Shown here one piece after another: positions 9,737-19,041 of a DNA stretch of 19,802 nucleotides; the stretch's first letter is position 1; every line of letters begins with the position of its first letter. The DNA lies in NCBI GenBank assembly GCA_015501075.1, contig JADNYJ010000582.1:1-19802 (forward strand). The letters are read 5' to 3'. The position numbers and the translations under genes were made by a program. The notes under the pieces are model-generated. The model ran no database searches. It was not told the DNA's origin and worked only from the letters and a program-made list of their open reading frames with translations. Source of the DNA: Gymnopilus junonius (lineage: Eukaryota > Basidiomycota > Agaricomycetes > Agaricales > Galerinaceae).

Positions 9737-12700
9737 ATGGGCAGGCTGCCACGGCGTTTACCGTCACCATCAAGTGGCGCCCTCATATTTTATGGTCACA
9801 ACGGATCAGGATCATCGTCCCTCTCTCAGTCTGCTCAGACAGTGCATTCATCTTCATCTAATACATCTTCTACATCTTCGACTCCTGTCCAATCGAATTC
9901 AGATGTTGCAGAATTGGATGGATCGAAGCTTGATTCAAACAACCACCTTTCACTGAAGGCCATAACGGAGTTGCCACAAGATGCTCTTACAAAGACCAAT
10001 CAGGTTACCCTTGAAAAGGTCACTGCCAACGGAAAAGCTGCCTTGCGCCTCGCGAAAGAGCTTAGTGATGCTTTTTCAGGGGTTCCCTATGTAAAGGTCG
10101 TCGTAAGCTTGGTTCAACAAATTATAACCATCTCAGACGTGCGTATAAATTTTGCTGCGGTCCACTTGCTCGGTGCGATTTATTCATTGTGTTCTAAACC
10201 TCTGCTAGGAAATTCAAGCCAACAAAGAAAGAAGCCAAGAGCTCGTCGGTAAAGTTGCAACCTACGGCCGAGTTGTCTTCGAAGCCTTGCTGGCTATAAA
10301 TGGACAAGAATCTGCCTCTGAAGACATCTCTGGCATAAAGGAAGATTTGCTTCAAGTCGCAAGGTTTGTCCTTCATTTTTTTTTTACTTGGCGTCCATGA
10401 TGCAAATGTTATCTAGCGTTCTTCAATCTATATACGACATTCTCAACTCTTTGACGACTTCGAAGGCGATGTCTCGCTTCAACAGGACTCTATTCAGAGA
10501 AGACATTGCGTCGAAGCTGTCGCAACAAGATCGAAGGCTGGATACCACGATCACAGCATTCCAGGTATTCTAACACTGTAATGCAGATTAATAGTCTATT
10601 AACATCGTTAACAGCTTAAATCATCCATTGTCCTGAGATCTGGTCACGTTGAAAATAACACCAAGGTAAGTACTTGATAAATTGGTCTTTCACGGCCTTT
10701 GACATTTTGACTATCTGAAGAAAGTTGTCGACTCCCAACTCTCACGAGACCGACTTCTTCAATCGAGGGGGCTTCGATCGAAACCCCAGATAGTGTTTGG
10801 GCGAAACAAAGAAATAGACGCGATTGTCAAGGCTGTTCTCCAGCACGGGTCCACACATCACGACAAGGAAAACACTGGTCCTCCTCGAGTCTGCATCCTG
10901 GGGTCAGGCGGAATTGGAAAAACAACAGTGGCTCTCTCGGTAATACACCACGAGGATATTCAAAAGAAGTTCGATGGACAAAGATTCTTTACGTCCTGTG
11001 AGGCTGCTACTTCAACCGATCTTCTTATTAGTGGACTTGTAACCACACTCGAACTTGACGTGGAGGAGACAAAGGTGAACACCCTACAGACTATTCTCCG
11101 ACGACTACGACACGCACCATGTCTACTTATCCTAGACAACTTCGAGACACCATGGGATCCTCTGCAAAATCGCCCCAGCGTTGAGAACTTGCTAGCAGAA
11201 CTTACTTCCCTAGAGACTGTCACGTTGATACTGACGATGCGCGGCTCTCAGCGGCCAGCTGGCACTCTGTGGTCGCAGGTAGTACCACCTTTGCAGCCTG
11301 TTGATGAAGCATCCACCATTTCCATCTTTAAAGCAATCGCAAACAAGGATGATCAATACGTCGTCAGTCTCATTCGAGCCGTAGATTGTGTTCCACTCGC
11401 TGTAACTCTTCTGGCAAATCTCGCAGCGGTTGACGGAGAAACGACCAAGGCATTGTGGTCGCGTTGGAAAGAAGAATACACATCCATGATAGAGAACGGG
11501 GGTGACCGGCTGAATAACATCGAAGTTTCAATCCAGTTATCATTATCCAGTTCTCGGATGCGACGGGATCCAGGCGCTTTGTCACTCTTAAGCGCGTTAT
11601 CGCTACTACCTGATGGTGTATCGTCCAAGACCCTTGAAGCATGTGTAAAAGGTTTCCCTGATACATTGTCCATAAAGAAAGCAATATCTACCCTTCGACA
11701 AAATGCCTTGGTTTACGAAGACTCGAACAAAGACTTGCGGATTTTGAGCCCCATCCGGCTCTATATCTGTAGACAATATCCCCCATCTTCTAAGGCGCGA
11801 AGTTTTATATACGATTATTTCACCAAGTTGGCTTTACATGGAACTTCTTATCACGACCCCAGCATCCGATCGACACTTCAGCGTGAGGCCAACAATGTCA
11901 GTGCAATTCTAGTCGATGCTCTGGGGTTCGCGGGGAAGGAGAATGTGGACACAGTCATCCAAGCTACGATCAACTTCTGTCATTTCACATACGTTTCCGG
12001 AAAAGGGTCAAGTCAAGCCATCGGCTTTGCAGTCGAGAAGTTGGAAACTTTACAGATCTCATCCACAAATTCGGTCGCTTCTTCCGCCGTCCAATCGAGC
12101 CAAAGTCACATAGGTGCATTGTGGTATAGAACTTTCGGTCGTTTCAGCAAGTCAGGGAGACCGCCATCTGTCAACTCTGCAGTCCAGCTGCCAGTGCATG
12201 GTGATCCCAGGCTAAGGCTACAAGCCGATTGCTTAGGTTGTTGGGGTCAAATTCTGAGTCGTCAAAGGGAGTTTGACCTTGCCCGAGAAAAGTTCATTCA
12301 GGCTCACGAATTGCACACTAAAGTGGGAGACACGAGTGGGCAAGCCTACGATCTGTTGAATCACGGATTACTATTGTCTCGCAATGCTACGACTTTGGAA
12401 GAAGCCCTGGATCTATTCAGGAAGGCGCAGGAACTTCACGAGAAACTGAACGACAAGGCTGGAGTGGCGCATGATCTCCTGAGTTCCGGGCATGCTTTTC
12501 GAGATTTGGGTAAATTTTTGGACGCGAAAAGCATGTTTACCATCGCCGCCCGTCTTTTCGAGGAGTTTGGCGATGTGTCCGGCCAAGTTTCGGCCTTGAA
12601 TGGACTTGGGGCCATAATGCTATATCAGTCAAAATGTTCTGAGGCGGAGGAAGTCTTTACAAAGACAATCGAACTTAGTAAAGACACCGGAGACGTAGTT

Positions 12701-13858
12701 TCAGAAGCTGAAAGCGTCGCTGGACTCGCTGTTGCATTTTTATTGCAGTCGCGCTTTCCCGAAGCGAAAAGAACAATCGAGAAAGCTATGCTTCTGAGGC
12801 AGCCTGTTATTGACCCAGACCATCTTTATATACTCGGGAGGGTTTTTATTGCTACGGAGGACTACGAGGAAGCACGAAGTAGGCTAACTCAATCACTATC
12901 ATACTATGAAGATACTAGTGACCCCCGTGGACAAGCAGAAAACCTCCTTGAACTTGCTTTTATTACATTTCAACTAGGAGATATCTGGCAAGCGCAGAAA
13001 TTCATTATGCTTGCAGGGGACAAAGCACCTAATAACAAATTCTTCATGGCGGAAGCATGCGTTCTGCAATCCCAGATCTGGATTAGGACGGTCGAGTTTG
13101 GCAATGCAGCTGCAACGTTGGAAAGGGTACTTCTCATTTTCGAAGAAGTAGGCAGCTGTCTGGGGCAAGCGCAGTGTCTGTACCTTCATGCTATAAAAGA
13201 CATTCGTTGTGCAGAACCCGACGCCGCGATTGAAAAACTAAACAAAGCTCTCGACCTTCATGTGGAAGTGGGGAATACTCAGGGACAGGCTGATGACATG
13301 AACAAAATCTGTGAAGCACTGATGCACCAGGGCGCAATAAACGAATCAATGGCACTCATCGCCAAGGCTCTGGCACTCCATATCAGGATTGGAGACAAGT
13401 CTGGTCAAGGGGATGACTTGTACATTCAGGCTTCTCTCTTCCTCGTCGGAGGAAGGTTTATGGATGCCGAAATGACGATGCGGAAAGCTCTCGAGTTTCA
13501 TACAGCTGCTCAATCGTTATATGGCATTGCTCGCGATAACGCATTTTTGAGCGACATCATTTGGCAGAAACAAAGGCAGAAGAAGCAAGGTGAAATGAAA
13601 GGCGAGAGTACAAGTGAAGCAGGAGACCCTTTTGTCTATCTGGGGTATGCTTTGAAGATCTTTAGGGATATCCGAGCGGCAGAGGAGTTTATAGCTTGCA
13701 GAGCACAAAGGCGGCGAATGCGAGGAAGAGAACCTCTTGACATCGGTAAAATTGACCTTCCGGACTGGTACCTCACGGATGACGAGGACGATGAGGACGG
13801 GGGTCAGGAGGACAACGAGGACGAGAATGAAGATGAAGGCAACGAGGAGGACGACTAG
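9737..13858 (+). CDS. NLR-like STAND protein: MLKL-like N-terminal bundle, NB-ARC, TPR repeats, acidic tail
   Basis: A 1297-residue signal-transduction ATPase of the fungal NLR type, thought to sense non-self or damage and trigger downstream responses. Exons: 9737-10138, 10209-10363, 10417-10564, 10615-10665, 10721-13858, all in phase. Residues 1-75 are Ser/Thr/Asn-rich. Residues about 85-250 form a helical domain resembling the MLKL-like/HeLo-type four-helix bundle (VVVSLVQQIITISD, VASVLQSIYDILN). NB-ARC follows: Walker A GSGGIGKTT (about 313-321), Walker B CLLILDNF (about 386-393), TLILTMRGS with a sensor-like Arg (about 426) and a GLPL-like CVPLAVTLL (about 475). A winged-helix-like segment follows. 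From about 745 to 1190 there are TPR-type helix pairs of about 40 residues, marked by repeated G-D-x-x-G-Q-A. The last 27 residues are nearly all Asp, Glu or Asn. The gene is intact. Confidence 0.92.
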
Positions 13859-14435
13859 TGAAACCAAAAGGTTTTGATGATTCACATGCATGCCAAACTC
13901 GGATTCGACAATATTAATGGACTAAACGCTGCCAAAAAGTATGCAGCATGCTCTTTAACGAGGCAATTTTACATTAAATTTTGAGAGATTTATACTTCCC
14001 GTCAAGCACTCCGACTTTTTTCAAATTCTCCTCAAATTTATCGCAACCTACATCGTACGGAAACACAGAGATTGCGAGCGCAGCTTGAACGTCGCTTCCA
14101 TGTTTCATGCTCTCTGCCTATCTGCGAAGAGGTGTTTGAATTATTACGATACAATATCTAGTAATAGACAACCGGAACGAGAAGAAAGTATGAAAAAAAG
14201 CCCCACTGAAAAATCAGGCGAGAACGCAGCATGGGGAAATTAAGTCCTGATTACAACTTGACATCAAATCTGAAAGGTTAGGCAAGAATGCAGACGGCAA
14301 GTAAACAAGAATAAAAACTTGGCAAGTAGGCAAAAATACATATAAGGCCAAGGCGAATTCGCCTTCACCGCCGCGATATCGCTAGCTGTGATAAGGAAAA
14401 CCAGCAAATTGGCTTCCCGTCAACTTATGCTATGC
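13859..14435. other. Intergenic between convergent genes
   Basis: 577 bases between the 3' ends of the NLR gene (plus) and the Q/P-rich protein gene (minus). It is AT-rich and holds an AATAAA-like AATAAAAA near 14310, several GGCAAG strings (about 14281-14330) and a perfect 16-base palindrome at 14350-14365. Both 3' UTRs must lie here. No protein or RNA gene was recognised. Confidence 0.55.
14350..14365. repeat. Perfect 16-bp palindrome in convergent 3' region
   Basis: AAGGCGAATTCGCCTT is fully self-complementary with no loop. It lies about 70 bases beyond the stop of the Q/P-rich protein gene. It may be chance, a protein-binding site or part of 3'-end processing. Confidence 0.5.
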
Positions 14436-15852
14436 TCAACCTGTCGAAGTAGATCCAGGTGTAAGAGAGTTCGTCGAAAAGGGAGTTGGATGTCTCACTT
14501 TTGATCGTACTGTTGGTGTGCTGTCGTTGTTATTGCTGCTGCTGCCAGCATTGGATAGATGCGGGTCAATGGCTTCTGCTGGAGCAGTGGAACCCGAGCC
14601 ACTTGATGGAGTGGTAGTGGATGCAGTCTGGCTGAAAGGCGTTGGAACTTCGATGGATCGGTGGAAGCGTGCGCGGAAGTTCAAGTCACTTCCAGCTGGG
14701 TCAGCGGGACCCGGACCGTTTGGATGTGGGAAAGGAGGTGGTGGAGGTGGAAGGCCTTGTCCACCTTGCTGGTTCATCTCAACGGGGTAGGGTGGCAAGG
14801 CTGGAGGCTGTCCTCCATTTTTTTGCAACCTGTTCAGCATAATGCATCCGACGCTGTGGGTGGAATGTAAGTGATTTTCATTTTGCTTATTTGATCTCAG
14901 ATGATTCACATACCTGATGGTCCCAGGGTCCATGCCTCGGCAATGACAGGTTCCAGGGACGCTAACTCTTCATTTGACATACCTAGCGTCCTCAAAAGGT
15001 GTTGCTTGAGTAGTGGAGCGCACGAAAAGGAAAGCAAGAGGGTAGAAGCAAATGTCTGTCCCCCCAATGGAGCTCCCTGTGGAAATGGCGGTTCATGGTG
15101 CGACATCGATGGGTGTGGTGGTAATTGCTGCTGCAACTCTGGAGGTAGAACTTGATGATACTGACCATCAGGGGCGGAACGATAGTGGATTTCCTCCATA
15201 CCAGCATAATGTCATTCCCCATTTCCATACCTAGCTCGCGCATTCGCCTTTGTTTTACAAGCAACCGGTGTTTCCTCTGCCTTTCTCGGGCAGCCGCTCG
15301 GACCCGGTCCCTTCGTAGAATTTCTTCCGGGTGTGAGCTCTGGGCCTATGTACTCGGGCTGCGGTGGTGGTGGGGCTGCTGCTGCTGGGAGGCTGTGGTG
15401 GTGGTGGCGGTTGTTGCATCTGGTGTTGAGCTTGTTGCTGTTGTTGAAGAGCTGCTGCTGGCGATCATTAGACTTTTGCCTACACGCAAGGGCCATGTCT
15501 CATACCAGCATTCCTTCGGTCTTTCTCCCGCTTTCTGCGCTGTCGCTCCGCTGCTTTCTCGCGTTTGATCCTCTGACTCTCCGTTTCTGACTCCCGAACC
15601 CGTCTACGAGACGTGCTGGGGAGATTCTGTGTGCATACTCACGTCCATCGATAACAAGTAATGACCCTTTTACTGATGATTTTATTTCTCTCCGATGCTT
15701 TCTTTGACGCCTGTAGTCTGCAAGGACTTTCTGCTCTGACTGGGCGTGATGCTGTGTGACCTGCGCGACCGCCTTCGGGGGAGGATAGTGACAATATCGT
15801 GACGGACAGTGACGGGAGGTGTAGGAGGTGGTGTCACAAAGGAGGAATACAT
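14436..15852 (-). CDS. Q/P-rich nuclear-type protein with basic segments (frame-broken)
   Basis: I do not recognise a named family, but the composition is that of a basidiomycete transcription-related protein. It begins MYSSFVTPPPTPP at 15852. It continues in overlapping frames with QSEQKVLADYRRQRKHRREI and then a strongly basic segment, RIKREKAAERQRRKRE (about 15490-15560). A Gln/Pro-rich stretch follows, then a second basic segment, RVRAAARERQRKHR (about 15250-15310). After MEEIHYRSAPDGQYHQVLP comes a well-conserved-looking block around LLLSFSCAPLLKQHLLRTLG and SNEELASLEPVIAEAW. The basic segments recall bZIP-like DNA-contact regions, but no leucine zipper was seen. A 60-nt intron lies at 14854-14913. 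At least seven phase breaks occur (for example about 15773, 15640, 15203, 14925-14930 and the A7 run at 14818-14824), each followed by plausible protein in another frame. The C-terminus is Pro- and Ser/Thr-rich. Confidence 0.65.
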
Positions 15853-16204
15853 GTACACAACATGTTGATAATGCGATCCGCGTGGGAATAATTTACCGAA
15901 CTTGTTTACTCTTACCTACCGCTTAAGCAGCAAGCGAAGGCGCTGCAGGCTGCGGAATCTTATCTAGACCGAGCGGCAGAGTTTTGCCATTTGGCTTAAA
16001 AAATCTCAAAATGGGTTACTCTCCTAGAACGCTGGGGCACATTCTATTTTTAAGATCAGAACTTGAATTCAAGCTGTCACCTACTTCCTACTGGCAAGAG
16101 TCCCATTTTGTAGCGAGATGTGTGCGACCCAATACGCAATTTAATATGTACTACTGGGCGATTTTACTGAACCAAGCCAATGCTCACTGGCAGATGGCAT
16201 CTGA
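15853..16204. other. Intergenic: upstream of Q/P-rich protein, downstream of F-box gene
   Basis: About 350 bases between two minus-strand genes. It should hold the promoter of the Q/P-rich gene and the 3' UTR of the F-box gene. No clear motif, repeat or RNA gene was recognised. Confidence 0.5.
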
Positions 16205-17530
16205 TCACCGCATACTCCCGTATCTGATCTGGCAGTCGAGCCCTTCAACCTGTAATTGCTGCAGTATACTAGCATCAATAGGATGCGTGTGGTAGCGAAA
16301 GACGGCGCGAAAAAACGCAAACGAGGGGCTGTATTCAACTCGGAGTGTTGCCTCCACCTCGAATCAACCATGTCGCTAAGAGCCCCGTCTGTAGCTTGTA
16401 TGCATCTCTCCAGAGTCAAGTGTTCAAGTTGAGGACAAAGTGGTTCCTGCTCGGGGTCGTAAGTCAGTGCCTCCAATGTACGCTCTGTTACATTCTCGAT
16501 GGCATAATAATCAATGGCTATAAGTGTAGGATCTGCTAAGATTCTAAGCCTTTGGAGGCTGGGAGAAAGAATAGCAAGGCATTCCAAGAGGTCTTCCTCT
16601 TGGATGCACATGTTTCTAATGGAAAACGAAGTGATTTGTCCGCTCGTCGTCTTCAAGAAATTTTTGATACTCTTCATATGGGAACCGAATGATGAAAATT
16701 CTGTGAAATGGAATTCGAGCTCATCAAGATTTGGGACATGGATACCTGAAAGAATGATTGTAAAGATGAATAGGTTGCCAAAGAGAGATTCAAAGATTTC
16801 AGCATAGAAAATTCGGGGCTTATTGATCCAGGATGATTGTATTGCTTATCCAGTAAAGCCTTCAAGTATTCCAGAGAGGGCAATAATTTCAAAATGTTAA
16901 AGAGATCGGAAGGCTGGACTGGGAGTGTGATTTCGAGACTCGTAATATTTTTGAAGTACAGTAAGCCGTGAACATGGCTCTGACTGCCGATATCCCTCCG
17001 TGTACGCAGTTTTGGGGAGCTTGCCACCATGGAAATCAAGTTATGGGGCACATGTATTTTCTGACGGTGTTTATGTGGAACTTTCCAAAATATCGGCCTT
17101 GCGATCATAGCTAACTTCAGAAAAACTGAGGATAGGATTCGCATTGGAATTCTAAGTGAGCGACTTTCCAACGGTGAACATTGTCCAAAAGTAAGGTCAT
17201 AAATTGCGTAGCGCGATCACGGTCGACCACAGATCGCCAGACATGACAATGAAACCTTAGCACAACTGTTAACGGGTGTTCATGCGACCTTTCCAATAGC
17301 GTTCGCAAGTTATCCACCAACATGATTGGGATAGGATCTCGAAGGTGCAGATCGATCATGGACCACAGCTCCGAAGTGGAGTAGGCGATATCGCGCCAGT
17401 CCTTGCATGTGAGGCATATGCTGCGCAAGCCGGATAGAGAGGCATTGTCTGGCGTAGCGTGATATGCGAGGAAGAGTTGGCTTATGATTTCGGGTGGCAC
17501 CACAGAAAAGGGATGGAAGGGTGACCCCAT
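16205..17530 (-). CDS. F-box protein with LRR-like C-terminal part (three single-base frame breaks)
   Basis: F-box proteins bring substrates to SCF ubiquitin ligases; agarics have large families of this form. From the Met at 17530 the frame gives VPPEIISQLFLAYHA and CLTCKDWRDIAYSTSELWSMI, a clear F-box-like domain (about residues 10-60). The frame then closes at TTTTT-TGA near 17121. It reopens one base shifted with FLKLAMIARPIFWKV and SLEITLPVQ, shifts near 16743 into HVPNLDELEFHFTEFS, and shifts again at the A6/T6 run 16310-16315 into FRAVFRYHTHPIDAS, ending at the TGA at 16205. The middle has LRR-like hydrophobic spacing (LEHLTLERC). The three shifts all have the same sense (one base short), and adding them gives exactly 443 codons without any intron. 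It is either a recently damaged gene or, more likely, carries sequence errors. Substrate unknown. Confidence 0.75.
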
Positions 17531-17932
17531 TTTGCAACAGATATGGGGAAAATATCTTCCTAAATTTTTAGTAAAATACTAAGGCAAGTAAAGGGTCAAT
17601 ATACCTTGAATTATTACAGATACGGAGACCGTGCTACTAGAACTCGACGTCGAAGATGAGCTGAAAAGTGTGGACAATCACTAAAAGTCCAGCCAAAGGT
17701 ATGAAGAGTTCGTCTTTTGTATGTAGTCAATACGCAGTTATCTTGAACCATTCGAGAACACCTATCGGCGTAGATGTTGAGCGTCAAGGACAAGTGCAAG
17801 CACAGGTTCTTATGTGGGTACCATCGCAGTGCATCTTCAAGGAAGCGGTTGATCTAGCACACGTCTGCCGGCCAACCGAATCCAGACCCTTCGGTGTGCA
17901 CTGCCACCCCGATGCCACTTTCCTTTTGACCA
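17531..17932. other. Intergenic upstream of F-box gene
   Basis: About 400 bases between the F-box start and the stop of the next minus-strand gene. Both strands have moderately long open frames, but none shows family signal or domain pattern. No repeats recognised. Confidence 0.45.
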
Positions 17933-18378
17933 CTATGATCTATCAACTATACTATGTACTACGTCGGACTCGAGTACGATGGTGTACTGCTTTCGATGAT
18001 TTTGACTGTCTCTTAAGGCCTTGATCTCTATTCGAAGACGCCCTTCTGAAAAGCTGGCTTTGTTTTCCGTCCCATTGCCTTCAACCTTCACTGGCAGCAC
18101 ACTCTCGAAAGAATATTTATGGGACTATGACATTCGAACATGTCATCACGTTTTTCGCTTGATCCGGGAATGCTCATGCGCCCCTTCATTAAGGCTCGGA
18201 ATTCCAGTGCGAGCACAAACCTGATACAGGGTCTCGACTGCATGTTCGATTCTGCTTTGCTGCTACCAGCGAGAACACGGTCATTCTGTAAGAAAACCGA
18301 GTAAGTTCGCCATACTTCCATGACGCGCATCAAAACTGGTTTCCAAGTTGGGGCGCATATTTTTTTTTGGAAAACCAT
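17933..18378 (-). CDS. Unrecognised small protein, three exons
   Basis: No family recognised. The model is built from open frame and splice signals: exon 18317-18378 or slightly shorter (from a Met at 18378, ending before GTATGG near 18315), exon 18150-18262, exon 17933-18101. The spliced frame reads PTWKPVLMRVME, then QQSRIEHAVETLYQVCARTG and IPSLNEGAHEHSRIKRKT, then VLPVKVEGNGTENKASF, ending SIVDRS and stop, about 114 residues. The middle looks like an amphipathic helix and the whole is charged and soluble. The second intron needs a GAG acceptor, which is rarer than CAG or TAG. An A9 run just after the start Met could hide a frame shift, and a further upstream exon (Met near 18450, MSKRYSRKNIS) is possible. 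It may also be a remnant of a larger gene. Confidence 0.4.
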
Positions 18379-19041
18379 CAAAATACCTCCTTCAGTGATC
18401 GACTGTCCCTCAATTTATACTGAGATATTCTTGCGGCTATAGCGTTTGCTCATCACAGCTCGATCTATCTATTCTGAGTGCTTCAAAAATTATTATTTGG
18501 TACGTCGTTTCTGACGATCATTATTGTGGATAGTTTCTGCACTACGAATTCCTTATCCAGCCTGATTTCTTGAAGGACGTAAACTTAAGGTTACAAAAGG
18601 TTACCTCGGGTCTAGATCCTATTTATTGTTGCGTCGGTATTCCTACAAGTATTACTCGGGGGAATTGTGGCACCTCAGTAGTGATTCATTCATTCCATCC
18701 GCCAGGATCGTTGGAGAATGAAACTCCTGCAGGCTGTAGCTCAAGCTAGTGCACCCCTTGGACAACATACCTCACGAAGAAATATATATCGTGAAACTGA
18801 GAGTTATTTCACACAGCCTTACATCATTGAAGGGTATCTACAGATTCTTGATGAACAGAAGATCAAAGAGTACATTCAACAATCCCTTTCACGTAGGCAG
18901 TTCAGATTGTGAGCTTAATTCTATTTTTAGTTATCTTGGCAGGAGCGCCGTTACAGGGGTTATTTTTGCCTCCGACCTTGTGTGGTTTTCCCATCAATCG
19001 CGGAAAAAACTAGCGTTCGATATATACTTGAGTGCTTGATT
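18379..19041. other. Intergenic: upstream region of BBE-like gene
   Basis: About 660 bases between divergent genes. Two overlapping plus-strand open frames of 64 and 96 codons (18718-19039) have no recognisable domain, signal peptide or splice continuity to the next gene, so I leave them uncalled. A TATATA string at 19021-19026 is too close to the start codon at 19042 to be a normal TATA box for that start. Confidence 0.45.

Noticed and set aside
10373..10387. T-rich run considered as a terminator or promoter element.
   Set aside because: It is the pyrimidine tract within a clean GT-AG intron of the NLR gene.
13517..13891. Hydrophobic 124-codon open frame on the minus strand with Leu/Val-rich runs.
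   Set aside because: It is the antisense of the Asp/Glu-rich tail of the NLR; GAN/GAG codons read backwards as Val, Leu and Ile. No independent support.
14518..14790. Gly- and Trp-rich open frames on the plus strand (also at 15333-15590).
   Set aside because: Antisense of the Pro/Gln-rich coding sequence; composition is a mirror effect.
17668..18024. 118-codon open frame on the plus strand.
   Set aside because: No domain, no splice or promoter context, and it overlaps the better-supported minus-strand gene at its 3' part.
18718..19039. Two overlapping open frames before the BBE-like gene, considered as upstream exons or a small gene.
   Set aside because: Neither has a signal peptide, domain or in-phase junction to the next exon; they also exclude each other.
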